Below, piece by piece: positions 23,601 to 35,401 of a DNA stretch of 64,000 bases. Source of the DNA: Molossus alvarezi. Lineage: Eukaryota > Chordata > Mammalia > Chiroptera > Molossidae. Position 1 is the stretch's first letter, and each line of letters opens with the position of its first letter. Made by a program: the position numbers and the translations under genes. A model generated the notes under the pieces. That model was not told the origin of the DNA, ran no database searches, and was given only the letters and a program-made list of their open reading frames with translations. Location of the stretch: assembly GCA_037176705.1 (NCBI GenBank), contig CM073898.1, positions 34,847,488-34,911,487 on the forward strand. Reading direction: 5' to 3'.

Positions 23601-26600
23601 TGGAAAAATGTAATTATATATAACAATTTCCAAAAGTGCAAATATTTTAAGTGATTGCTTTTAACCATATATTTAATAAAACATCATCTTTCCAAAGTAT
23701 TTAAGTTAAATTAGATTCCATTGTACCATAAATGTTTGGATGAGATCGCTATATGGCAAATACCATATGGAGTATGCTCTTGAGTTTGAACGGCTCCTAG
23801 ATTGTTATAACAGGAAAGCATGTTCTAGGTCATATTATCAGAAGAAAAAAAAAAGTACTTCAAATTAGATAGATTATCTGCTAATGTAAGGTTAGCCAGT
23901 ATGGATTTTAATGGTATTTCTTGGAATTCTATGCGGCCAAGTACATTACTACCCTCCAAGTGGGACTTATATTCCCAGAGCTCATTTGATCATAGAATAT
24001 TTGTTCTTAGAAAGTAGATTACATTTAAACCAAGCTAGTGTTTTATGGATAACAGTTAGAGAAAGCTGATCTAACACAAAGGTGGGTTATTCCTCTTCCC
24101 CAAAACATTATATATACTAATAACACCTGGAGCCCAATCCTTACTAACGCCATTACTGATGCCATTAATAGAATTCTGGGTAGGAACAACAAAAGAGAAG
24201 CCCCAAGGAGAAGCTAGAAAGGATTATATTCACTGAATTCATAAAATTCATGTTAGTATTCATCTACATTATTTTATTTTACCTTTTGAATTCTTATATG
24301 AAAACCTCATTTAACTTAAATCTGAAAACAAAAGGGGTAACTAAAAATTTTTAAATTCCTTTGCTCAACTTGTAGTTCGAATTTATTTTAGGAAGGTAAC
24401 TAGCCTACAAAAGATATAGGGCTTGCTTAATGGAATGAAGCTCTTAATAGGAAAAACTCTCTGCTATGCATGTGCAGCTATTATTATTAATTATTATTAA
24501 TTATATATCTAATATATATACAATATGATGATGATATAAATGATGTCATTTTTATGCAATTGAGGTTTTATATTATTTACAATTATACATTGAGTTCTAC
24601 AGCTTCTACCAGTAGAGTCAGCCTGATACCAGCTTCTTATCTTCTGGTAAGAATTCAATGACCTCCCACTGCAAAAGGTTTCCCACACTCTTCTGAAACT
24701 TAATATTTTGTTGGTTTCCCTCTCGAAGATCAGTCAAAAAATGTAAATACCAAAGGGGAAGAGGCACATTTTAAACTCACACTCGAGTTAAAAAAGGGGA
24801 GCTGAATCAGGTCTTATTCATCCATCCATGAAGAAGGGAACTGCAGATTATCATGACATATATTTTATTGCATAATTCTGATGAGAGCCTGACACCTCTA
24901 TTGAATTTTCTCCACTCTCAAGATGACTGAAATCTGACTGTATATTCTAGTAAACACTTGGGGGAATGGAAAAATCTTGAATTTTAATTACTCTTAATAA
25001 GCTTCCAGTAACAAGTGGAACAACTGTCCAGTTACAAATTAGAGCAACTTCCCACTGGAGTGGTGGAAGGAATACACACTATGTTCCTGAAGAATAAAGT
25101 ATAAAAGGCTTTTCAGTCATTAGGGAGAAAGGATTACATTTAGGAAACAAAATCAAGGAGAAAGAAATGTCCTACAGTTTACTAAAGGAACTTTGAAATA
25201 CAGGGCTGGCTGTGGTCCTATTAAATGTACAATACTCTTTTAATAATATCTTCCTTTCCGACAGCTTTTAATTTAATGTTACAAGTCAGAAATCTGGTTT
25301 AAGCTGGAGGTATTTTCAATTTGCTAGAAGTTCAGCTCTTAAATTCTATAATAGCATATGTCCAATGTCACATAAAAAAATACAAAAGTTGTAGAGAGAA
25401 CCAATGTGTAGCAGGACAAGAAATTTAAAAAGACAAGAAAAAAGCAGTTTACACAATCAGGTTACCACAGGGAGCATTTTCTTGTAAAATAAAAAAATAA
25501 TGGTAAAGGAGTACATATTACATTTGTTGCGTTATATACTGTATGCTAAGTATTTTAAGAGACGAAGACACCCATTCCATTGATCATTTCTAAATGATCA
25601 TTTTTCTGCTACCCAAGGTTGCTGTAAAAATAAATGAAAAGAGATTTGGTCGATGAATAATGAGACTCTCAATGAAAACTTAAAATATTGAGCAGACCAA
25701 TGCCTACCTGTAGAAGAAAAGTATTATTCCTTTTTTATTGGTATTATAATAAAGCTCTCTATTTCTCATTCAATATTTTACATTTTTTTCATCAGTAATT
25801 ACTTTTATCATATGTACTTTGCTGTGTTCCATTTCTTTGCATCATGACTCTCTTAGATTCATTGTCATCCCTTGTACTCCTCATACTTCCTTTTCTTGAC
25901 TTTTTTTTCTCCACTGAGATATCATCTAATACTCCATATGAGTCTCATTTTTCTGCCAATACTTTATCATAAGAATATTTCTCAAAAATGTCATAATCTC
26001 AAAAAATACAATTTTATTTTCTTCAAGTTTTCAAGATGTTCAGACATTTTAACTTTAAGCATAGAATGGTTTCCCTCTGAAGTTACACTTTAGAATTACT
26101 TAGCATATCTGACTTAGACAAAGTAATTTCACTTGATCTTACCTAGTGATATTTGGTAGAGTGACATATCTTTAATTTAAACAAGTAAAACAAACTAGTG
26201 GTAAAAAGTAAAATTCTCTCTTAATACCTCTTAGAAAAAGCTTATGAGAGCAAAAACTAGAATATACTGAAAAAACTGTATATATTTTTTTCTAGGCTCA
26301 ACTCATCAGCACTGTAGACAGATTCGTGCAAACTTGAAGTTGGTTGGAATGCCTGCACTGGAGGGAAAGTAGCTCCAAGAGCTGAAACTACATTTGTATA
26401 ATCAGTTCATCAGTCACTCAGCAGAACCATGTGGCCTTCCCACCATTCTACAGACAGATCCCAACTAGCATCTAGAATGCTTTCCTTTGCAGAGTTATTT
26501 TATTCTTCGGGGTGATCCTTGATATCAAGCTCATAGGACAGGGCTGGACCCAATTAAGTAATGAATGAATACTATATCAGTGAACGAAAAAAGGTGAGAA

Positions 26601-26799
26601 AGAAATCTAATTTTGCTATTTGTATGAAGGAGCCTAAACCCTAACAGCAACAGGATATTAAACAAAATTAGCTGATTATATCTTGATTTTTACTTCTATT
26701 GCTTTTATATTTAGCTTTAAAATTGTTTAAGTAAACAAAGATTTTGTATTTAAGCTCAAAGCCAGTCTGCACAAATTAAGTTCCTTTTTAATGATGCTC
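20621..26799. other. Long unique AT-rich stretch, no gene seen
   Basis: Over 6 kb with no Ves, L1 or LTR that I can recognise. It contains a local imperfect repeat near 20691-20771, a CT-rich and CA-rich patch at 22125-22180, a short TGT/CGT triplet run at 22694-22716 and AT-rich patches near 21485-21700 and 24478-24540. Open frames are short and AT-driven. Confidence 0.5.
22694..22716. repeat. TTG/TCG triplet run
   Basis: TGTTGTCGTCGTCGTTGTTG, a short triplet repeat in which three units carry CpG. Confidence 0.85.
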
Positions 26800-27160
26800 T
26801 TTTGCTTATGCATGCTCCAAAACCTTCCCCCACCTGAAATCCCTCTCCTTACCCTTTTCAGCCATTGAAATTCCATATGCCCCATACTTTAAGTCAGTCT
26901 TCCGAGCAGCCTTTGTGTAACCTTTAAATTTATTCCTCTTTTGAATGTATTTAGCATTTATACCCTCTGCCACTCATTTTCACTTATACTACATTATACT
27001 GTGAGTTTTTAAATATGCTCATTTCCTATATAAAGAATATCCTAGGGAAACTTTTCTTAATTCTATCTCACTTTGTTTCCCCTATGACATTCAGAACAGA
27101 TTCCCTCTTGGTGGATACTCTATAAATACTTATTAGCTATTTCAGTTAATTGATTAAAGA
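26800..27160 (+). mobile_element. L2 LINE 3' end, diverged
   Basis: The interval follows L2 3' order loosely: 'gcagcctttgtgtaaccttt', 'tttagcatttataccctctg', 'ctgtgagtttttaaatatgc' and a terminus 'ctctataaatacttattagc', comparable with the L2 'ctcaataaatatttgttga' end. Divergence is high. Confidence 0.5.
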
Positions 27161-28439
27161 CCCCTCTCACATCTGGTATCTTTAGGAAGTCAGAGTTTCA
27201 GCAAGCATTGTAGTTATCTGAATTTCTATTTATTAAGATTGCAGCGATCGCACACAGTAGGAGAAAACGGGCATGATGATACATTCATTCAGTAAGTGCC
27301 TTACAGGTTACTACGAAAAGCTAACTGCAAACGCCTAGAGGACAAGGCACATATCTTATTTTAACTGTATCCTCCTCACCCACACGGCTTTTAAAATAAC
27401 ACTATAAGGGAATTTTTTTCTGAAAAGAAGACTAAATACAAAAGGATTAATCAAATTCTTTTATGAATAGTTGATTACCTCTAATCACACTTCCACTAGG
27501 TACAGAGCCAGCAAAGTAGAAGAGCCCAGATAACTTTTCTTAATTTTTTTTAGATACTACAAATCCAGATAACTGTGTTTGAAAATAAAATATTTTAGTG
27601 CATGCTAGAGATGTGGTCTACCTCTGGACACTTGCATCCCTGTGGCAAAAGAGAACTGAAAAGCACAACTGAACAAAAACATTCTATCTAGAGAAAAAGT
27701 GATTCCTCAAACTGTTAGAAAAATGAGTACTGCTCAGTGACTTGGTTGTCATATGAAGTTACGTACAGCAAAAATAAAACTTTACCTGCATTATCAACAC
27801 CATCCTAGTCATACAAAATTCAGAATTCCTCCCCGGTACTTGCTATTCTAACTCTCGAAAACTTCCCGGTGATTGCATGCATTCCCTCAACCATTTGCAA
27901 AATCAGGAAAAAGCCATTCAAGCACTCTTGGCTTTGCCATTGTTAAAACAAGTTTCTCCCACAAGAAACATCTTTAACTACACAGGTTCTTCTTTCAGAG
28001 AAAGCAAATACAAAAAGTATAGTTGTTTTAGTGGGAGATCCCATGGTGTCTTTCAAAGCACCGAGAGGTTTCAGGCTTTATGGATAAAGCCTGTTAGAAC
28101 GACACACACATGCTGCTGGACGTCTGTAAAAGAAATCCTAGCTTACAGGAGCCTGGATGTGAAATGGGTCCTGGATTGAAATGGGACATTTGGGACTTAA
28201 GGCTACTTCTAACTGTGTAGTGTTCTCCAGGTTCTCCAGTCTTGATTTGGAAGAATGGTGCTTGCTGACTTACAGATGCCTCTATTCTCATACTCATTTT
28301 AGTAATATATTTACAGAAGCAGATGCATGTTTAAAGAGCAAAAGTAGCACAGATGAGAATCTGATACCTGTGAGTACTAACCTAATATTCTAAAAAAAGT
28401 TGGAACCCAGACACTTGCAGAGACTGTTAGGGTAATAAT
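27161..28439. other. Unique stretch, no gene seen
   Basis: A weak L2-like bit ('gaggacaaggcacatatctt') lies near 27339. The open frames at 27877-28179 and 28094-28297 lie on opposite strands across the same bases and neither shows convincing coding features. Confidence 0.45.
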
Positions 28440-28622
28440 ACTGTGTGCCCCAGAGGCAGACAGCTCCACCGTTTATTGACTATGTGACCTGGTAAGTTAC
28501 TTAAGCTCTGTGTGTATCAGTTTCCTCATTAATAAATTCAAGGCGAATAGAGTTAATTTGAGTGTAAGGTTTTTTTATTCAAGCGGAGCACTTGCTGCAT
28601 TGCTCAATAAATGTTAGCTCTT
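28440..28622 (+). mobile_element. MIR SINE
   Basis: Sense MIR order: 'tattgactatgtgacctggt', 'gttacttaagctctgtgtgt', 'cagtttcctcattaataaat' and 'tgctcaataaatgttagctc'. Confidence 0.88.
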
Positions 28623-29346
28623 ATTAGTACCATTACACAAATACATGAAGGAAAAACAAATCAAGTCCCATTTCTCCAACAGACAAATTGCTCACATCAT
28701 TGTTCTCATCACCATTTGGTCGAGTGTAGTTGTTCTTCTTTTCCTGCACACATGTCCAGTACTAGACATGCACCTGTCTATCCAGAGGGTCAATGGTTTT
28801 TTGGAAAAGCTCCAAGCATTGGCATATTTCTCTCTTTCTCTTTGCCTGTTACATGATTTAAAAACGCCATCAAAAATGGTCCCTGATGCTAATGTTCACA
28901 CTGTCAAAGTATGAAAGACACAAAGCTTAATCAGATTGTCAGAAGCAAAGTGTTATCATTTGGAATGAGTGCACGTCTGCCATTTTAAAGCCTGACCTGT
29001 AGTTGTTGTCTGAGGATTCACCTGAGTCCTAAGAAATGTGATAATTCCTAGGTCCACAGAGAGCACTGACCCAGAAAAAATGCATCCTGACAACATCTGC
29101 CTTCCTCTTGGCATGGATGTGCCAAGGGAGAGTTAAATATATGGTGTGTGCAGTCATCTCTGGGTTGAAAGCCTGTTTTTCAAGTTCATATTAAGAATAT
29201 ATTTTCCCTGAGAACACAACTTTAAGTAGTGAAAAGAGAGGTCTTTAAACAATGTACAGTTTTTGCCTGAAATAGCAGAGCAGAAAAGAGGAAGCTTTGC
29301 TATGGAAGAGGCCATTTTTTGTTTGCTAATGATGACTTTTAAAAGC
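28623..29346. other. Unique stretch, no gene seen
   Basis: Contains a short inverted repeat CTTGGCA-TGGATG-TGCCAAG near 29108-29127. The half-sites resemble NFI half-sites, but the spacing is larger than the usual full NFI site. Otherwise unremarkable. Confidence 0.45.
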
Positions 29347-29745
29347 CATCACTCATCTTCTGTCACCAAATATTTGACCCCCTTTACACTTTACTAACCT
29401 CCATCCCCCTTTCCCTCTGGTAACCACCATACTGCTGTCTGTGCCTATGAGATTTTGTTTCTCTAATGTGTCCATTTACTGATTTCAGTTTTCTATCCCA
29501 CATATGAGTGAAATCATATGCTTCCAAACTTTTTCTGTCTGACTTATTTCGCGTAGCATGTTTTCAAGGTCCACTTATGCTATCACTAAGGGCAGTGTTG
29601 CCTCTCTTCCTATGGATAATGATTTGACTTTGGGTGGTGGGGACACAATGAAATACATAGACATGTATCATGGAAATGTACACTTGAAACCCGCATAATC
29701 TTATTAACCAATGTCACACCTATAAGTGTAATTTTGAAAAAGTGA
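29347..29745 (+). mobile_element. L1 insertion with inverted 5' part (twin-primed type)
   Basis: The right part (about 29620-29745) is sense L1 3' UTR: 'atgatttgactttgggtggt', 'acacttgaaacccgcataat', 'cttattaaccaatgtcacac'. The left part (about 29347-29615) is the reverse complement of L1 sequence from the end of ORF2 into the 3' UTR: 'cacatatgagtgaaatcata', 'cttatttcgcgtagcatg' and 'ctctggtaaccaccatactg' are antisense L1. The antisense part ends near the L1 position at which the sense part starts, which is the arrangement made by twin priming. Confidence 0.75.
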
Positions 29746-31029
29746 TTGCTAGAGAAATTGATCTCATGAACATAAATAGGTATCACTCACTTCTGGAACC
29801 AATTTTACTACCATTGGGGCCACCTGCTTGTGAAAGAATGAATAATTCAGGGAATGGTTGAGCCACAAAGGGTGCACATTGTGTTAGTCAGTTATCACCA
29901 AGGAGCTGCTGGCAAAGAAGTAGAGCTGTATTCTCGCAAACCAGTCACTAGTACTGACGACTCAGAGACTCCATCTACATAGATGGCGAATCCAAATGGA
30001 TCTTTGTATGCACAGAGAAACAAATGATACTAGAGACCATGGTCCCTTATCTACAATAGTTGTAAATTTTTAAGAAAATAGGCAAATTTTCTTACTTTGT
30101 CAGAACTCTCAGGGAAAAAAAAAATGGCAGTGCTAGGGTGTCCCTGTACTTCTCAGGCCTTTCCTCAACTCCCTAATCTGTTCCTAAACTTGTTCATTTA
30201 TTAAACTTTCCTTGGGTACAAAATGCTGGCTTAATCACGATGAAAAGAGAGAGCAGTTTAACAAAGGGTTTTAAGATGGTGTATAACTCTTGATCTGAAG
30301 ACATTTCAAATGATGCAACTTCTATAAATTTTCACCTTCTTTTCTAAAACTTCTCAAACTCCAAGCATCTTAATGGCTGTCTCTGATTTTAAACTAAATA
30401 TTTAAACACTAAATTCACAAAAGCTACTCTTCCTCTTTCTTTGATTTTTCTGTTAAGTACTGACATCTATTTAGTGTTACCAGTTAAAGACACAGAGTCG
30501 TCTACAATCAATTCCCTTCATCTTGCACAGATACTAGTAACCTCATCTTGGTGATTATCTTTAAGGAGTATGTCTCCAGCCTCTTTCGGACTCACAGTCA
30601 ATGCCTTGTCAGACCCATCTCAACTTTCAACTCCTGATCCTAACTCCTTTCCCTGCCATCACCCCTCCTCTCTGTTATGCATCTTTTCCACACGGGTGTT
30701 CAGCTGCCATCCAAATAAATGAGTCTTGACTCACTACTCAATCACAGACTTCTTACTATGATTCTGTCTTCTTCCCTATCTCCCATAATTGGGCCTAAAG
30801 ACTTCGCCCATATATGTCCTGCCCAATATGGTAGGCATTAGACCCATGTCTTTTTTTCTTTCGTTTTTTTTTTTTGTTTTTTTTTTTTTGAGTATTTAAA
30901 GTCATTAAACTTGAGAAAGTTCTATTGGATAGCAATGGCCAATATAATCATTTTTCTGGTCACACTAAAATTCTACTTCATGAACCATTTCAATAGAGAA
31001 CCATTCAATGACTCCACCCTTGCATTTGT
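29746..31029. other. Unique stretch with a poly-T tract, no gene seen
   Basis: T-rich runs with single C and G interruptions lie at about 30848-30890. No retroelement body is attached to them. The rest shows no exon signal. Confidence 0.45.
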
Positions 31030-31345
31030 TACATCCTTTTTGGGCCCACCCTTCTTTAGATAGAACTTTTTCCTGGACCTCATAATGTAGTTTCAATGTG
31101 ATCACATGAGCAAACCCATATCTGACAACCTAAGTGGAATTAATTCTAGGAGTGTTGGTATCCCACAGCACATTGTTTATACCTATTTGATAAAGCTTAC
31201 TACATTGCACTCTAACTTTCCCTTTCCTATCTAGCTCGTTCACAAAACCTCAAGCTCCCTGGGCACATACTTTTTATCTGTATATATACAGCTTTTAGCT
31301 CAGTGCAAAGCACAGAGCAAACATTAAAAAATATGGGATGTTGAT
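31030..31345 (+). mobile_element. L2 LINE 3' end
   Basis: 'gcccacccttctttagatag', 'ctcgttcacaaaacctcaag', 'ctccctgggcacatactttt' and 'tagctcagtgcaaagcacag' follow the L2 terminal order, ending in 'caaacattaaa'. Confidence 0.6.
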
Positions 31346-33964
31346 TGGACTCTGTGTACATATCTTTGGTGATTAGTCTACTTTAAAATAAATCAGCAGT
31401 CTTGTCTCAAGAAAAGATTTATGACACTGGGCCCAGTCTTTTTAAATTATCACTTGCAAGAACTCTATTAGTCATACATTTCAATTTATCACCTTCACAT
31501 TGCCATATGCTTATCAGTAGAATATTGATGCCAAATGGAAGTAGCATTTTCAATTCAAACCATCCATTGAGTCTCAACTGGGACTGAAACTGGTGTCTTG
31601 TATGGTTCTTTATATTTGTTTTCTTTTGCTGATGAATTCCTTCACTACACCAGAAGAACACTGATCATTTTTTAAGTGGATTTAATTGCCTTTAAAGAAA
31701 TTATGCTTAATCACTTTGAGAAGATCTGAGCCTCTGCTCAAACTACAATTCAGTGAGCTGACCTAGAGCTAATCATCTCTAGCATTTCATTTATCAAAGA
31801 GACAAGCATAGCAATGGTGGGTTCTGATGCTCAGGCTTTCCGCAGAAGCTGTATTAATTCTTATAAAGGAGGTTTAAACCGCACTGTCAATGGACATGGA
31901 GTTTTATAAAGACAAACAACCCACAATCTGGGAAAAAAAATAGCCCATATTCTTGGTGTGATGTCTAGACATTATCAGAACTAGTGAAAGATATCATTAA
32001 AAACTGCTCACATTTCTATCTATTAGATATTTAATTATATTCATTTTCTATATGAAATAAAGTTTATTGGTTTATACAAAGCTATTCCTTATTGATAATT
32101 CCATATTTTGCTACTTTCAATATTTTCTTGAAGAAGCAAAAATAGATTACTGCTAAATGCACCTACGTGGATTAAGATGTCCTTTCGTTCACCTTTACAA
32201 TTTCTGAAGTACAGAGAGAAGCAGGTGTTGTCGGATGAAGAACAATCATTCTTCTGGCATATGTTTTTCTAGACCCATTTTCTAGACCCGTTTTTTTATT
32301 TATTTATTTCTACTTATCACTACCTCTATCTTCTGGGAATACTAAAACTACCCCTCATTCCTCTGCAACCTATTTCTTTCCATACTTCACCTACATGTAG
32401 CTCTTAGGGACTGCCACATTCTTATGTGACCCTGCCCCCCTGGCCAGAGTGAATAGATCCAGAAATTGACCCAAATTGGGGTGAATAGTCCACCTAGCTT
32501 TTTGAATCTAGAGCCACATATGTATCCCCATACCCATCCAGAAATATTTGGACTTCAGATATTAAAATAAAATTTTAAAACTCAGGTAACTATCCCACAA
32601 GGTGCTGAAGATGAAGGCAGCAAAACTTGAGAGCTACCGGAAATCAAGTTCTGCACCACAAGGAGAAAAGCCAGTCTGCAGCCTGATAGAACAAAGCGGA
32701 CAACCCGAGGGAGGCCGAGAGCGCTTGAATCCCCAGAGCTGGACCTTCCCACTCTTCTCTCCTCAGCTTTGTGACTCAAGCTTCCTTCCGTTCCGGCAGC
32801 CCATAAATCTCCCTCATTGTCTGAATGGTTCAGACTGTGCTCCTGACAGTTGCAACCCAACTAATTCTAACCCATGTTCATTAGCTGTTAGTTCGCACTA
32901 AAATGCCCAGTCAAAAAGACAGTACGATTTCATACTTAGAAGAAAAAAATGACAGTGACAGAGGTTTATTATGCGAACAGAATATTAAATACCATCCAAC
33001 TGAAGACATAATCCTTTTCATATATCCAACGGCAATTTTGGGTGATAAATAAAGAAGGGAAAATTCCTCCAGCACGTTCACATCTCTAGAGTGTGGACAG
33101 TGTCCAACAAGCAAGGGTTTGGGACTACACTTCTCTAGTTTAGTTTGCAGCCCCCACAGACACTTACACAGCTCCCTCACCCCAAATTACACGAGCTTCT
33201 ACCTATAAACTAGTTAAGAAACAAAGAAGAAAGAAAAGAAGAATGGAAGGAAGGAAGGAAGGAATGAAAGGAGGAAGGAAGAAAAGCATTTTAGTATTTT
33301 AATTTAAATGATGACAAATTTATACATGTTGACATTCAAAGAATTATTCTCATACACTCCTTCTAGAAATACAACTTGATAGGATATAAATTGACATGAT
33401 TCTTCTGCAGAACAAACAGTAACTGTCTGAAACCTCCTGGAAGTTATCTTAATGAAAAAGATATTATATGTGTAGAATATTGCATTTAAAGAGATGGCAG
33501 TCATCTTTTTTCCTTATAACTAAAAAAACGAAACCCCTTTATAGATAGGGGATGAATTTAAGTACGGTATACTGAAAAAATATGTTGCAACAATGTATAC
33601 CATATTTCTATTTTTCAAAGAAAACATTTTTAAATTAATATGTATGCAAATCAATATATCTGGAAATATATAAATATATCAATATATTTTAGCATTTATC
33701 TCTTTCTGGATAGTGAGATTATAGATGTTTTTTTTATTTTGTTCTGTGTGTTTATTTGTGTTCTAACAAATTTCTACAATAAATACATAGTACTTTTGGA
33801 ATCAGAAAAAGGTACTAGATGTTATTTTTGAATTTAAAATGAAAATCCATATATGTAATTAAAGTGCACCAAATAAAAGGATCTTACGCATTCCAAGGAC
33901 TTTTTTTTTTTTAAGTCTGTTGTTCAAAAAACAGGGTGGCAGATGATGTAGTGTATGAGAATGG
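31346..33964. other. Mostly unique stretch, no gene seen
   Basis: A patch richer in G and C at 32590-32880 is open on both strands for 92-99 codons. The reciprocal openness and lack of splice or family signals argue against a gene; an old LTR fragment is possible. A GGAA repeat lies at 33243-33285. AT-rich low-complexity sequence dominates 33590-33840. Confidence 0.45.
33243..33285. repeat. (GGAA)n polypurine repeat
   Basis: Five GGAA units followed by an imperfect extension, all purine apart from isolated T. Confidence 0.92.
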
Positions 33965-34065
33965 CAAAGGGCTGAGCTCCAGAGTGCCTGGGTATCAGCT
34001 CAGGTTTTGCCATTTAATGGGCTTAATGACTTTGGGCCATCATTGACCTTAACTTCTCTTATTTT
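33965..34065 (+). mobile_element. MIR SINE fragment
   Basis: 'cagagtgcctgggtatcagc', 'tgccatttaatgggcttaat' and 'gactttgggccatcat' follow the MIR head and core, diverged. Confidence 0.6.
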
Positions 34066-34567
34066 GTTTTTTTTCACTTATAAGAATACCAATGCCTTCT
34101 TTTCCCCCACCCCCACATACTACTACAATATTCAAATATGTACATGAATGTGGATATATTTTATAGCTATAGAGCATTAAGTGAGCTTATGATATGAATA
34201 GTTGTTAAAAACAATAAGAAGGAAGAAATATGAACCAAATGAATAACGAAATACAGCAAACATGAAAAAACAGAAATCCCAATAAATCAATAAAATGTAA
34301 AGTTTTATGCCACGCTTTTTAATCCTTTCTGGTTTCTTCTTTGAAACAAAGAATATATAAGAATATATAAGATAATACCAAATTCTACCAGTTTGCTAAA
34401 TCATCCCTGTCAGGCCAGTCGGAACTGAGCACTGATGGCCACAGTACTGGTACTGGTTTCAACTTCCTGTAATACACGGAGCACGTAAAATTTATAAATC
34501 ACTAAAACTATTCCAGAAAGATATCCTTTTGGTTGTCTCTTAAGTGTTTCACAGTGCTAAGAGAACA

Positions 34568-34752
34568 ATTACAATATTTTTATTGAATGCTTATTAAGTT
34601 CCAGGGGCTGTGCTAAGTACTGTGTGTGTATTATCTCAGTTAAGCCTCGCAACAATCTTATCAGTAGGTGTCACTAGCCAAGTCAAGGACACTTAGCTAT
34701 TCAGAGGCAGGGCAGGTATTAAAGCCCAGGTACTTAACCTCTGCATTCAGAT
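34568..34752 (-). mobile_element. MIR SINE, antisense
   Basis: Antisense MIR order: 'ttattgaatgcttattaagt', 'ccaggggctgtgctaagtac', 'tatctcagttaagcctcgca' and 'attaaagcccaggtacttaa'. Confidence 0.85.
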
Positions 34753-34868
34753 GTCTTCTGTCATGTAATGTGGATGGATATGGGGAAGGAAAAAAAATAG
34801 GTTCTCACTCTAACATTACTGACATTTAGCAATGATGACAAGACACGCATGCATTCCTAAAAATCAAA

Positions 34869-34956
34869 TGCAATATACAGATGATACAGCATAGAACTGT
34901 ACATTTGAAACCTATATAATTTTATTAAACAATGTCACCACAATAAATTCAATTTA
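34869..34956 (+). mobile_element. Very short L1 3'-end insertion
   Basis: Only about 88 bp of L1 terminus: 'caatatacagatgatacagc', 'gtacatttgaaacctatata' and 'acaatgtcaccacaataaat' plus a short A tail. A 10-bp duplication AAAAATCAAA flanks it at 34859-34868 and 34957-34966, so this is a complete, extremely 5'-truncated insertion and not a piece of a larger copy. Confidence 0.85.
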
Positions 34957-35105
34957 AAAAATCAAACAGAGATAATTTCCATATTGATTTCCCTCCAAGA
35001 AGAGTTGGCACTATATCTGTGTACTGAAGTTAAGTTTTTTAACCAGTCATTCAGGCAGAGGAAATGCCATATGTAAAGACATAACATAAAAACAGATAAG
35101 TGTAG

Positions 35106-35392
35106 CCCTGGCCAGTTTGGTTCAGCAGTTAGAGCGTCGGCCCATGGACCAAAGAATCTCGGGTTCTCTTCTGGCCAAGGGCACATACCTCGGTTGCAGT
35201 TCATCCCCTGCCCTGGACAGGGTCGTGAGGAGGCAACCAATAGATGTGTCTCTCTCATATTGATGTTTCTTTCTCATATTGATGTTTCTCTCTCTCTGTC
35301 TCTTTTCCTCTCTCCCTCCCTCTCGCTCTATCTGAAGATAAATGAAAAAATATCCTCAGGTGAGGATTAAAAACAAAAAACAAAAAAACTGG
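35106..35392 (+). mobile_element. Ves SINE (type B)
   Basis: Head CCCTGGCCAGTTTGGTTCAG, 'gcgtcggcccatggaccaaa', degraded B box, 'ccctgccctggacagggtcg', a TC-rich tract and end 'atatcctcaggtgaggatta' plus A-rich tail. The target duplication TAAGTGTAG lies at 35097-35105 and 35393-35401. The middle contains a direct duplication of a 'tctcatattgatgtttct' unit. Confidence 0.95.
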
Positions 35393-35401
35393 TAAGTGTA
35401 G

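Noticed and set aside
32582..32901. Open frames of 92 and 99 codons on opposite strands
   Set aside because: Reciprocal openness in a GC-richer patch is a composition effect. No acceptor, donor or family signal supports either.
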